Positions 31,377-43,300 of a stretch of 64,000 nt of DNA are shown one piece after another (position 1 is the first letter of the stretch; every line of letters starts with the position of its first letter). Source of the stretch: Protula sp. h YS-2021 (taxonomy: Eukaryota; Annelida; Polychaeta; Sabellida; Serpulidae). Below the pieces are notes generated by a model, which saw only the letters and a program-made list of their open reading frames with translations, did not search any database and was not told where the DNA came from. The stretch is from contig OX457026.1 in NCBI GenBank assembly GCA_949752745.1, forward strand, positions 30,566,116 through 30,630,115, read 5' to 3'. A program made the position numbers and the translations under genes.

Positions 31377-33049
31377 TGCTAATTAATTACTGTAACATAA
31401 TTGGCTTTTGTTAGAGATTAGCTTAAAGAAGGTTATTTCTGTCGCTCGTACTGCGGCTGAGTAACCGAGACGGGAGGCCTGGTTCTAGAAGGAAAGATAA
31501 GGGACGATTTTGTCTCAACAAAACGAAAAGGTAAACCGAGTGCATTCCTGATGTGGCGCTTGTTCCTTCCGCCTGTTTGAGGTTGATGTTTTTAGTAAGC
31601 TACAGTGATGGCCGATTTTTGTGCCTTAGCTAACATTTCCTATTGTAGTAGTAGAAAATAGCTACTAAGCATGTTTAAGAGGGTATTTATGCCAGTATAA
31701 AACAAAACGAGTACACATCCATTTGTATAGATTTTGTAATTTCCTCATGAACTATTAAGACAAGCTGAGGCTGCCTATTTGGTTCCGTTTTAAACCGACT
31801 GTTTAGAAACGACAACGGCCAAAACATAAATAAAAATCGACTCATTTACAGAGGCCTTTCAAATTGCCTTGGCGGTCTTGTACTCAGTGTATGGGTGCGG
31901 GCACTTTACTGGCTATGTACCGAATGTTCAAACCATTTATTATTTTTTCGTTGAATCTGGACGAAATTAATTTATTAATAGTAATGGGATGCATAGTTAA
32001 TATCAATAGTATTTATAATAGTAAAATTCAGTGATGTTTACTACAACTAAAGTATCGATATAAATAATTTGAATAGTATCAATAATGACAGTTTGAATAT
32101 AATGATGATTGGTGTAATAATTGCAGTAGTCAGCACCTGGCAATAATTGCATGGGTAAGCAACTTTTTCGCGTTTGAATATAACAATCTGCTGCTTTGTT
32201 GGCATCGCAATGATTTGAATAATGGATTCATAGTGTTTTAGATCTTTATGCTTGTACTAAAAGTACAGCAAAAGAGGCTGCCATAAATTATAATCTATCG
32301 CTTTTCCAAAATTAGATGGTCATAAATTTTTTAAATAAGTTTTTTATACAAATCTAAGTTATTTGAATATTTCGTGGACTTAAAAGTAGTTTTGGGTGGG
32401 ATCTTGCGCAGTTTTGCTTGAAAGTTTATTATTCAGTTTATCATCATTGCCCAATCTTGCTTCATCGCGGGTTGTGGTAAGTGGCTATATATAAATCATT
32501 AATATGTAGAGCTGTTATTTGTGTGAAATAGGACAATTTTAAAGTTACAAAATATTAGGAAATGTCACCAGCGCTGTAAGTACATATCTTATGTAAAAAA
32601 AGGTGATAACTTTACGAAACGCAAAGACGAGCTCTAAGCTCACCATCTTTGTTGGTCTTATAATTGGTTTTAATATTTCTATTGTTTGACCAGAAAATTG
32701 TTTGATAAATTGTATTTTTTTTATATTCAGTGATGTTCCGATAAAGAACCTTAATCACGTCATTGTGTTACGTTATAATTATTTTTAAATAAGGATTGTT
32801 TGTGAAATGAGCGTAATTGATCCTTTATGAAAGTGGCTGGAAGTCTACCAAGAGAAAGAAATTTATTTTGAGCGGAAGATGGCGATTTCGTCCAAAGGAG
32901 TTTGAAAGAGGTACTTGGAAGTCCTGGTGACTGTTTAAGGAGCGAAAAAATCCAGCAATGCATCGTTCAGCTGTTTGGAACAGTTACACTTGTATGTGTT
33001 TTTATGCGCCTCGTGCAAACTCGACTGCTGACTGGATCAACTGCTGCAT
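31377..33049. other. Unassigned AT-rich sequence
   Basis: No gene was recognised. 31,970-32,130 is rich in 'aatagta' and 'gatgat' short repeats. A minus-strand frame at 32,760-32,963 is open without a known motif. Confidence 0.4.
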
Positions 33050-33168
33050 TTTGAAAATGCTTCTTCTCCCACAATTTTGATTGAATTCCTTTCAATTTTT
33101 TGTAGGATTGTTCTCAAGTTTGGCCCCCCCTTGAATTTTTTTTTGGGTGATCCGCCAAAACTTGTAGA
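33050..33168 (+). repeat. Solo copy of the ~175-200 bp core unit
   Basis: 'aaaatgcttcttctcccaca', 'gaattcctttcaattttttg', 'ggattgttctc' and 'gatccgccaaaactt' match the core unit at 21.7-25.5 kb, about 8 kb away. Confidence 0.85.
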
Positions 33169-33958
33169 TGAATAAACATGCGAATTGATCTGAAATGCGG
33201 ACTGCGTATAAACATGCGCACTGGTTCGAAATTGAACCGCGCATCGACGCAAGTTAAGTAAATGTGCGCACTGGTCCAAAATGCAAATCCAGTGCCAGTT
33301 AAATAAACATACGCAATAGTCCGAAATGCGAACCGCGCATCGAACCAAGTCAAATAAACGTGCATTGGTCTAAAATAAGAAACGCTGATCAACGCCAGTT
33401 AAATAAACATGTACAGTGGTCCGAAATATGAACAGCGCATAAACGCAAGCTAAATAAATATGCGTACCGGCCTGAATTGCGAACCGTTGAATATACATGC
33501 ACATTGGTCCGAAATGCGACACAAGTTAAATAAACATGCGCACTGGTCTAAAATATGAACCGTGTATCAGTGCAAATTAAACAAACATGCGCACTGGTCG
33601 GGAAAGTCAAACGCGCATCAACACAAGCTAAACAAACATGCGCACTGGTCCGAAATGCGATTGGCTTATCAACTTATGTTGAATAAACATGCTCACTGGT
33701 ATGAAATGCAAGCCGCGCATCAACGCAAGTTAAGTAAACATGCGCAGTAATGCATATTAACTAAACATGCGCACTGGTTCGTTTTGTGAACCGCAAATCA
33801 ACGCAAGCTAAATAAACATGCGCAATGGTCCGAAATGCGAACAGAGCATAACGGCAAGTTAAATAAGCATGCGCATTTTTCCGAACTGCAAACCGCCCAT
33901 CATCGCAAGTTAAATAAACATGCGCACTGGTCGGAAATGCCAACCCCGCAAAATAATA
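33168..33958 (+). repeat. 51-bp satellite/minisatellite, ~15 units
   Basis: Unit: 'aagttaaataaacatgcgca', 'ctggtccgaaatgcgaacc', 'gcgcatcaacgc'. The period is 51 bp with substitutions and short deletions. Frames such as LNKHAHWSGKSNAHQHK (17-residue period) follow from the unit length. Confidence 0.95.
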
Positions 33959-36195
33959 CATACCAAAACATTAAAACATAAGTAATGATGTTTTAGACGC
34001 GGCGTTTTTATTTTTTAAATTCTTTTTTAATCTTAATTTTATATATACCTGTGATTTGTATGCAAACCGGTGCAACAGATCGCCTACGTAAAACTTTAGG
34101 CAAATGTTAACACATCTGGCTTTAATGTTAGCCAGAACTTGTCTGATTTTAACGACGACCGGCCTCGTTTTGAGTCACCTGGAATAGGCTTAGTTCCACC
34201 TTCTTGCTGTGGATATTAATCCTGATTTTGTCATATCTTATCCAGGTGCTTGTATCCCATATATATGCAATGCATGCATTTCTCGGCAACCTTTGTCTTT
34301 ATCTAAACTAAATATCTTGATTATAGAAGTCACAAATCCTTAAGTGAAATTAAAAAATCAAACAATTACATCACATCACCTGAATAGCAGGGAAATGGTA
34401 AAAGCGAATAGCAAGTTGAAATGGCTGTTTATTTGAACTAGTAGAGACGTGTGGCTGTTTACTTACCATTAAAAAGAGTCGTATGGCTGGATTATAAATT
34501 ATACTTTATGTACAACTTAGCTACACGTTTAATTTGTGCTTTTGGTATGCGCTGATCTTTACATTTGAATTGGACTGAACGTTAAGTGATGGCCATGTTA
34601 TTCTTTCCCTAAGCGGGAGATTTAACAAGAGGCAAACACAGATTCTTTCCCAAATATATCTAAAGCACGCCAATGTTGCACACTGAGCAGTATGCACCAA
34701 ATCTGTCAGTTCATGATGGTCATGCGAAAGTGTCCTTTTAGCATTGCCACATGCACGTGTCAAGTGCTACTGGCATATGCTCCTGTCTGCTCAAGCTTTT
34801 AGTTTATGACTGCATTCTAAATATCTTTAGCATTAGCACATATATCGAAGCACTATAGATTTTATGCAATATCAATTGCTTCAGTGGTCCAGATAGCTAA
34901 CTACTCCTCTCAAGTACACTATAATCAGCGTGCTTTCCATGCGCTCGCATTCTACTGCCAGTTTATGTGGCGAATCTTAAGGATACCCCTCTGTCATTAA
35001 CTCGTTAGGCTTGTCATTGTTTTCTGTAGAATATGTAACTTGTACTGATGATATATGCTTAGCAATATGCTGCCAGTACACAAAGCTGCCAGCTTGTGAA
35101 TGGATTCGAAACCCATTTTTCAACTGGACCATTCAATATATAACGTCACTATCAGCATACACTTACCGGCATATTTCCTAAGGTGCCCATCGAGTTCCTG
35201 TGAAATTCCTGTAAGAAGCCCCTATATCAAAGCTGCATAAAGCGAAAAAATTTCTTGTGTGTATTTCACTGCACAAGTCGCCTCTGAAAAGACAACCCAT
35301 TTAGTCGGCAACTGCGGCTGATTGCAAGTGATTGTATGAAGTAATCTCTTTTGAAATCTAAAGAATTTGTGAGCCTATGGATGCATATTTCTAAATCCGG
35401 CAGGCATCAACGCTCTTGTCTTTTAGAGGTGCTTTGCACTGCAGTTGAATTTTTATCCCTGGCTGCTGAAACATCTTGAAAGGACCTCCTTATTAATCTG
35501 TCGATGTTGATGTAGGATGTCATAGGAGTTGCGGGGTTTAGGACGTGGGAGTGGCGTGATGGGGATTGGTAGTTTGAAGTTGTCCACGCACTCTGCGGTC
35601 AGGTTTCTGGTATCCTTTTTTTGTTCTCAGGCAGTGAATGTGAGTTCTTGAGTGAATGTGCGTTTTTGGTGAATGTGAGTTTCGCGGATGTTGTCTTGGT
35701 GTGTGGATTTGTTCGTCTTCCATTGGTATAAGGTTTATACAGGTTACTTTGGAGAGCTTTTCAAGATGCATAACCTATGCCAGAGCAAATTGCAGTATAA
35801 GAGCTTGTCTCTGCCACAGTGATTTATTGATGTTTACTGATCAGCACTGGCTCCGAGGGGGCTTTCGACCATGCTGCCTGTAGGGTATTGGTTACACGTG
35901 CAGTCAACGGTGCAGCACGGAATAATTTAGGTCGTATTTGCGTAAGGTTAAATACACACGGTCCGTACGTGATTCTCTTTTAAGCTGTACAACATGCGAC
36001 GTCTTAGCCGATATTTTTGTGCTGCAATGTCTAAGTTAATTTGTATTTTTTTGCAAGGCTGTTTAAAATGGCCAGGCCTACTGCTAAGATTTTGGGGTCA
36101 TCACTATATAAACCCAAGCTAAGCTTGGAATAAAAGTTGAAAAGGCTAATGTATGAACTGGGACTTATTCTAAAAACCTATCCGTTGCTTTACAA
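33959..36195. other. Unassigned sequence, possibly unique
   Basis: No gene was recognised on either strand. A small local repeat 'gtgaatgtgagtt' / 'gtgaatgtgcgtt' occurs three times at about 35,634-35,690. Confidence 0.4.
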
Positions 36196-36200
36196 TTAAA

Positions 36201-36314
36201 AGTCGCTGTGTGCGGATTTGATGCCAGTGTGCACCAGGATTTAAATATCCACTTTAAAAGTCGCTGTGTGCGGATTTGATGCCAGTGTGCACCGGGATTT
36301 AAATATCCACTGTG
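36201..36314 (+). repeat. 58-bp perfect-like direct duplication
   Basis: agtcgctgtgtgcggatttg and the following bases through 'tttaaatatccact' appear at 36,201 and 36,259 with a single A/G difference. Confidence 0.95.
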
Positions 36315-36819
36315 CCTTCAGGATGAGCAGTGTTTAAAGTCTTAATGTGGCTGCAGTTCTGACCAGTAATGGATGGTGGTTCACCAATATAGAAAGATGC
36401 TCGTGCAGCTGAAAAAAGTTGTGATTGTTTAAATTTGAACCTTAAAATGCCTGTGGTGTAAAGTGCTGAAAACTGTGAGACCTATGAATTTTTTGTTGCT
36501 TTAAATATTTCGGATTTTGTTTTCAAACATAATTTTTTTTAGTATTTTTCATTTACAATACATGCCTTTCATAGCATCCGTTAGAATTTTATTTAACAGG
36601 CAGCATTAAGTGCAGTCATTAAGCCAAACTAAAATTATAAACATAAGTATTAAATGTGCAAACATTTAAACGCGATTCCGTTTATATTCGTGGATTAAGT
36701 AATAGCTTCTTAATTCTTAAGTATTTCTAGCCCAGTTTGGGGTAGACATTTAGTTTTGTTATTTTTAAATTTAATTTTCCAGACAGGCAGTCGAAACTCG
36801 TACAATGAAGCTAAATAGT

Positions 36820-39330
36820 ATCGTGGCTTATTGAGACATTTAAGTTGAATAGGTGTAACCCAAACTTGGAGTTACTTAGCTAAGTGAAGATAAATATGTG
36901 TATTAATAAGAGGAAACTACATCACCTCGTAAAAGCGTAATTTAAAGTAAATGATGTCAGCGAACATTAAGATGTAGTTTCAAGTGACTTAGCTTTGAAG
37001 TTAAAGACAGTGACCCAGATCAGAGGTCACAAGTCGCTTATATTTGAGTTGAACACAGTGACCTAAATTTGTGGTCATATTTAGGAATTGCTAAACATTG
37101 CTATGATAAACCGACCTTGTCTTCAAGGCAAAATGAGAGCGCTGATAGATGGTTCCATACTGTGTTCATTGCGTGTAGTGATTTTCATCAAAGCTGTGTC
37201 AGGTACTTGACGATGGTACAATTTATCTGTAAGTAAGAGGTTTCAGAGAGGGCATAAGACCCGATAACCTCATTTCCAAATGCTGCGCAACACAGCCCAA
37301 ACTTTTACTGCTGTGAGAATGTCATGACTTATGGAGAGATTTTAAGTTGAATAAGTAATCCAAAGTTGGGGTTACTAAGCTAAGTGAAGATAGATGTATG
37401 TATTAGAAGATGAAGCTGCATCACCTCGCAAAAGGATAATTTAAGGTAATTAATATAAGAGAACATTAAGATGTAGTTTCAAGTCACTTAGCTTTAAAGT
37501 TAACGACAGTGATCTAGATTTGAGGTCATTGCTGGAAGGTGTAAAATATTGCCATGACAGTCCGACCTGGTTTACAGGGCCTTGTGTTGAGCTCAATGCG
37601 CGCAGTGTTTTCAGTGTAGCTCCATCATGTACTTGACGAATGAATGATTCATTTATCTGTAATCCAGAGATTTTAGAGAGGTCACAAGAACGAATAGCCT
37701 ATTAATGTGCTGCAGAACACAGATCAAGCCTTTTCCTGCTCTCAAAATGCCATGGCTTATTGAGAGCTTTCAGCGAATAAATGTAACTCAATTTTGTGGT
37801 TACTTAGCTAAGTGAAGAGAAAAATATCACGAAGTATTACGAAGATGAAACTACCTCACCTAATAAAAGTAATGGGTACAAGGAAACATGTAAGATGTAG
37901 TTTCAAGTTACTTAGCTTTAAAGTTAAAGACGGTGACCTAGATTTGAGGTCATTGCCAGAAATTGTTAAACATTGTCATGACAAACAAACCTCGTTTTGA
38001 GGGCCACTTGAGAGCCTTTTCAAGTCCATTCTGTGTTGAGCCGATTACGCTGAGTGATTTTGCCGCAAAGTTCCGTTCTGTATTTCTAAGTAAATAAGAG
38101 GTTTCTTGGAGCTCACAGGAACCAGTAATCTTTTTGATATTCATGTGTACACAGCACAGATCAAACAGTTTCTCGGCTTTAGGAATGTTATGGCTTATTA
38201 AGTTGAACAAGTGTAAGCCAGATTTGGGGTTACTAAGCTAAGTGAAGAGAAGAATATGTATTACGAAGATGAAACTGCTTCACCTCGTAAAAACGTGAAG
38301 TAATTGGTATAAGGAAACGTGTAAGATGTAGTTTCAAGTCACTTAGCTATAAAGTTAAAGACAGTGACCTAGATTTGAGGTCATTGCTAGAAGTGTTGAA
38401 ACGTTGCGATCACAAGGCGACCATGTCTTCAGGGCCAATTTAGAGCCTTTAAAGTTAAAATCCCTTCCGTGTTGAGCTCATTGCGTGCAGTGAATGCCGG
38501 AAAGAAATTTGTGAGACGCTTGAAGAATGAATACTTCTGTGTAATTGAGAGCTTTTTTAGTGGGAACACAACCAAATGATATCTTTTCCATACGCTGTTC
38601 CTGCTGTGAGAATGTCCTGGCTTATTGAGAGCTTTAGGTTGAATAAGTGTAACCCAGATTTGAAGTTGCTAAGCTAAGTGAAGAGAAGAATATGTATTAC
38701 GTAGACAAAACTACATCACCTCGTTGAAGGTTAAACTAATGGGCGTAAGGAAACATGTAAGATGTAGTTTCAAGTTACTTAGCTTTAAAGTTAAAGATAG
38801 CCACCTAGATTTGAGGTCACAAGGCACTTATGTTTAAGTTAGGCTAGTGACCGAGATTTGAGGGCATAGCAATGATTGTTGAAACGTTGCAATCACAAAG
38901 CTACATTGTCTTAAGGGCCAATTGAGAGCCTTTAAGATTACTATCCTTTCCGTGATGAGGTCATTGATTTTCAGAAAACTTCTCTAAGGTGCTTGAATGA
39001 ATAATCTGTGTAATTAATAGGTTTCATAGGCTGGAACAGAACCTACAAATCTCTTATCCGTACACTGAGGAACACAGGTCAAATTGTTTCCTGCTGTGAG
39101 AATGTCATGGCTTATTGAGAGCTTTAAGAATAACCCGAACCTGGGGTTGGCATGCTAAGTGAAGTATTTAGTGCAAAGATGAAAACTACATCACCTCGTA
39201 AAAGCCTAACTTAAAGTGAATGGAATATGCAAGGGAATATGCAAGATTCAGTTTCATTTCATTTATCTTTAAGCAAAAGACAGTGACCTAGATTTCAGGT
39301 CATACAGTTTGATATATTGCAATGACAATT
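36820..39330 (+). repeat. ~420-500 bp tandem array, six copies
   Basis: The phrases 'ggcttattgagagcttt', 'ggggttactaagctaagtga', 'gaaactacatcacctcgta', 'gtaagatgtagtttcaagtc', 'cttagctttaaagttaaaga', 'agtgacctagatttgaggtc' and 'ctgctgtgagaatgtcatgg' recur with unit starts near 36,829, 37,325, 37,750, 38,189, 38,607 and 39,106 (steps about 496, 425, 439, 418 and 499). The last unit breaks off at about 39,330. Units are more diverged from each other than the satellite monomers to the right. No shared sequence with the 580-bp monomer was noticed. Confidence 0.93.
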
Positions 39331-39645
39331 GATTTTTATCGTATTTTATATCCCGTAATGCAGATTGTACACAAATTTGTTGTATTTTATGTCCTATAGC
39401 GCAGATTTTATAAAATGTTGTCATATTTTATGTTCCATGGTGTAGGATCTGTATAATTGTGTCGTCTTATATGTTCCAAGAACAGATTTTATATAATTTT
39501 GTCGTTTTTTTCGATGGTTCAGATTTAATATACTTTTGTTGCATTTCATGTTCCATATTGCAGATGTTATATAATTCTGTCGAATTTGATGTGCCATAGT
39601 CCAGACTTATATAATTTTGTCGTATTTTATATTCTGTTCTAGCCT
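39331..39645 (+). repeat. ~50-bp repeat zone at the satellite edge
   Basis: Six or seven units of 'cagattttatataattttgt', 'cgtattttatgttccatagt'. The same phrase occurs twice inside every ~580-bp satellite monomer ('gttcgatactgcagatttta', 'tataattttgtgatatctta'), linking this zone to the satellite. Confidence 0.85.
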
Positions 39646-40070
39646 AAGTCTTAATTATAATCCTAGTGGTACCTGCTTGTATGTTCAGCTGACCCTTCCT
39701 TATGTTCTTGCAGGTTTGCAGCTCTAAATGTTCAAGTCATTTTGTATCTCAAATGTACGAAACGTTTTCAGATGTTGGCGTTATCTATGATTCTGTTTTA
39801 TTTTAATGTAGTTGTGGCCACACTACTGAAATGTAAGTGCTCATTTTAAGATTCTTCAAAATTATAATAATATAAGTAGTTGCTGGTGTCGTTAAACCGA
39901 CCAATCAATCAATCAGTTAATCCAAGTAGTATCGCCTTGTATGTTCAGCTGTCCCTTGCTAATCCTGCGGTAATTTAGCAATTATTGGAATGACGTACCT
40001 ATTTTCATTTTACCGGTTTTTATTATCAATTGTATCCCGTAATGCAATTGCATTGTAACAATTTACTACA
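39646..40070 (+). repeat. Diverged and partly deleted edge monomer of the satellite
   Basis: It aligns with the monomer through 'atgttcaagtcattttgtat', 'ttttcagatgttggcgttat', 'ctatgattctgttttatttt' and 'tgttcagctgtcccttgcta', but with many substitutions, a ~36-bp insertion at about 39,879-39,915 and loss of the central part. It marks the left boundary of the array. Confidence 0.85.
39879..39916 (+). mobile_element. SINE-like 3' tail (…GTTAAACCGACCAATCAATC)
   Basis: The insertion 'tgctggtgtcgttaaaccga' followed by (ccaatc/aatc)n is absent from the corresponding site of other monomers. A 'gcgttaaac…caatcaatcaatc' end is typical of SINE tails in mollusc genomes (from memory). AAGTAGT is present on both sides (39,874-39,880 and 39,924-39,930). 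Only the tail is present. Confidence 0.5.
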
Positions 40071-40302
40071 TTATTTTAATGTAGTTGTGGTCACATTACT
40101 GAAATATAAGAGCTCATTTTAAAATTCTTCAATATTATATGTAGTTTTAATCGAAGTGATATCTCCTTGTATGTTCAGCTGACCCTTGCTAATTCTACAG
40201 TAATTTAACAATGCGTTGTAACATTTTACGTATTTTTATTTTACCCGTTTTTATTATCAAAATGTTTAATTTTATGTACATCTAAATATTCTTTTGATAT
40301 GG

Positions 40303-43300
40303 TAATGCTGGCTGTTATGATTGTAGCTAAACATGTGGTGATATGTTCGATAGTGCAGATTTTTTATAATTTCATCACTTTTTTATTTTCGATAGTACAG
40401 ATTTTATATAATTTTGTGATATCTTATGTTCTGTTTTAGACTGTTTTATTTATTTTAGTAAATTTCTAAATCGGAAACAGTTATTTATATTTTGCTTCTT
40501 TAATGCGAAGTCAGTAATGTATCTATAAAATTGAAGTAACGAATACTGTAAGGACTGTTCATGCAGTTATCGTAGCGCTGAATGTTGAAGTCGTTTTGTA
40601 TCTCGAACATTCAACAAGTTTTCAGATGTTAGCCTTATCTATGATTCTGTTTTATTTTAATGTAGTTGTGGTCACATTACTGAAATATAAGTGCTCATTT
40701 TAGAACTGTTCAATATTATATGTAGTTTTAATCGAAGTGATATCTCCGTGTATGTTCAGCTGACCCTTCCTAATTCTACAGTAGTTTAACAATGCATTGT
40801 AACAATTTACCTATTTTTATTTTACCCGTTTTTATTATCAAAATGTTTAATTTGTTTAATTATATGTACATCTAAATATTCTTTTGATCTCGTAATGCTG
40901 GCTGTTATGATTTTATCTAAACATGTGGTGATATGTTCGATCGTGCAGATTTTATATAATTTCATCATTTTTTTATGTTCGATACTGCAGATTTTATATA
41001 ATTTTGTGATATCTTATGTTCTGTTTTAGACTGTTTTATTTATTTTAGTAAATTTCCAAATCGTATACAGTTATTTATATTTTACTTGTTTAATGCGTAG
41101 TCAGTAATGTATCTATAAAATTGAAGTAACAAATACTGTAAGGGCTGTTCATGCAGTTATCGTAGCGCTGAATGTTAAAGTCGTTTTGTATCTCGAACAT
41201 TCAACAAGTTTTCAGATGTTAGCCTTATCTATGATTCTGTTTTATTTTAATGTAGTTGTGTTCACATTACTGAGATATAAGTGCCCATTTTAGAATTCTT
41301 CAATATTATATGTAGTTTTAATCGAAGGGATATCTCCTTGTATGTTCATCTGACGCTTCCTAATTATACAGTAATATAACAATGCGTTGTAACAATTTAC
41401 CTATTTTTATTTTACCCGTTTGTATTATCAAAATGTTTAATTTTATGTACATCTAAATATTCTTTTGATCTCATAATGCTGGCTGTTATGATTGTAGCTA
41501 AACATGTGGCGATATGTTCGTTAGTGCTGATTTTATATAATTTCATCATTGTTTATGTTCGATAGTACAGATTTTATATAATTTTGTGATATCTTATGTT
41601 CTGTTTTAGACTGTTTTATTTATTTTAGCAAATTTCTAAATCGTATACAGTTATTTATGTTTTACTTGTTTAATGCGAAGTCAGTAATGTATCTATAAAA
41701 TTGAAGTAACGAATACTGTAAGGACTGTTCATGCAGTTATCGTAGCGCTGAATGTTGAAGTCGTTTTGTATCTCGAACATTTAACAAGTTTTCAGATGTT
41801 AGCCTTATCTGTGATTCTGTTTTGTTTTAATGTAGTTGTGGTCACATTACTGAAATATAAGTGCCCATTTTAGAATTCTTCAATATTATGTGTAGTTTTA
41901 ATCGAAGTGATATCTCCTTGTATGTTCAGCTGACCCTTCCTAATTCTACAGTAATTTAACAATGCGTTGTAACAATGTACCTATTTTTTTTACCCGTTTT
42001 TATTATCAAAATGTTTAATTTTATGTACATCTAAATATTCTTTTGATCTCATAATGCTGGCTGTTATGATTGTAGCTAAACATGTGGTGATATGTTCGAT
42101 AGTGCAGATTTTTTATAATTTCATCACTTTTTTATTTTCGATAGTACAGATTTTATATAATTTTGTCATATCTTATGTTCTGTTTTAGACTGTTTTATTT
42201 ATTTTAGTAAATTTCCAAATCGTATACAGTTATTTATATTTTGCTTCTTTAATGCGAAGTCAGTAATGTATCTATAAAATTGAAGTAACGAATACTGTAA
42301 GGACTGTTCATGCAGTTATCGTAGCGCTGAATGTTGAAGTCGTTTTGTATCTGGAGTATTCAACAAGTTTTCAGATGTTAGCCTTATCTATGATTCTGTT
42401 TTATTTTAATGTAGTTGTGGTCACATTACTGAAATATAAGTGCTCATTTTAGAATTGTTCAATATTATATGTAGTTTTAATCGAAGTGATATCTCCGTGT
42501 ATGTTCAGCTGACCCTTCCTAATTCTACAGTAGTTTAACAATGCATTGTAGCAATTTACCTATTTTTATTTTACCCGTTTTTATCATCAAAATGTTTAAT
42601 TTGTTTAATTATATGTACATCTAAATATTCTTTTGATCTCGTAATGCTGGCTGTTATGATTTTATCTAAACATGTGGTGATATGTTCGATCGTGCAGATT
42701 TTATATAATTTCATCATTTTTTTATGTTCGATACTGCAGATTTTATATAATTTTGTGATATCTTATGTTCTGTTTTAGACTGTTTTATTTATTTTAGTAA
42801 ATTTCCAAATCGTATACAGTTATTTATATTTTACTTGTTTAATGCGTAGTCAGTAATGTATCTATAAAATTGAAGTAACAAATACTGTAAGGGCTGTTCA
42901 TGCAGTTATCGTAGCGCTGAATGTTAAAGTCGTTTTGTATCTCGAACATTCAACAAGTTTTCAGATGTTAGCCTTATCTATGATTCTGTTTTATTTTAAT
43001 GTAGTTGTGTTCACATTACTGAGATATAAGTGCCCATTTTAGAATTCTTCAATATTATATGTAGTTTTAATCGAAGGGATATCTCCTTGTATGTTCATCT
43101 GACGCTTCCTAATTATACAGTAATATAACAATGCGTTGTAACAATTTACCTATTTTTATTTTACCCGTTTGTATTATCAAAATGTTTAATTTTATGTACA
43201 TCTAAATATTCTTTTGATCTCATAATGCTGGCTGTTATGATTGTAGCTAAACATGTGGCGATATGTTCGTTAGTGCTGATTTTATATAATTTCATCATTG

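Noticed and set aside
33562..33750. His-rich repeat protein (LNKHAHWSEM…)
   Set aside because: Product of the 51-bp tandem unit, which is a multiple of three; other frames and the other strand are open as well.
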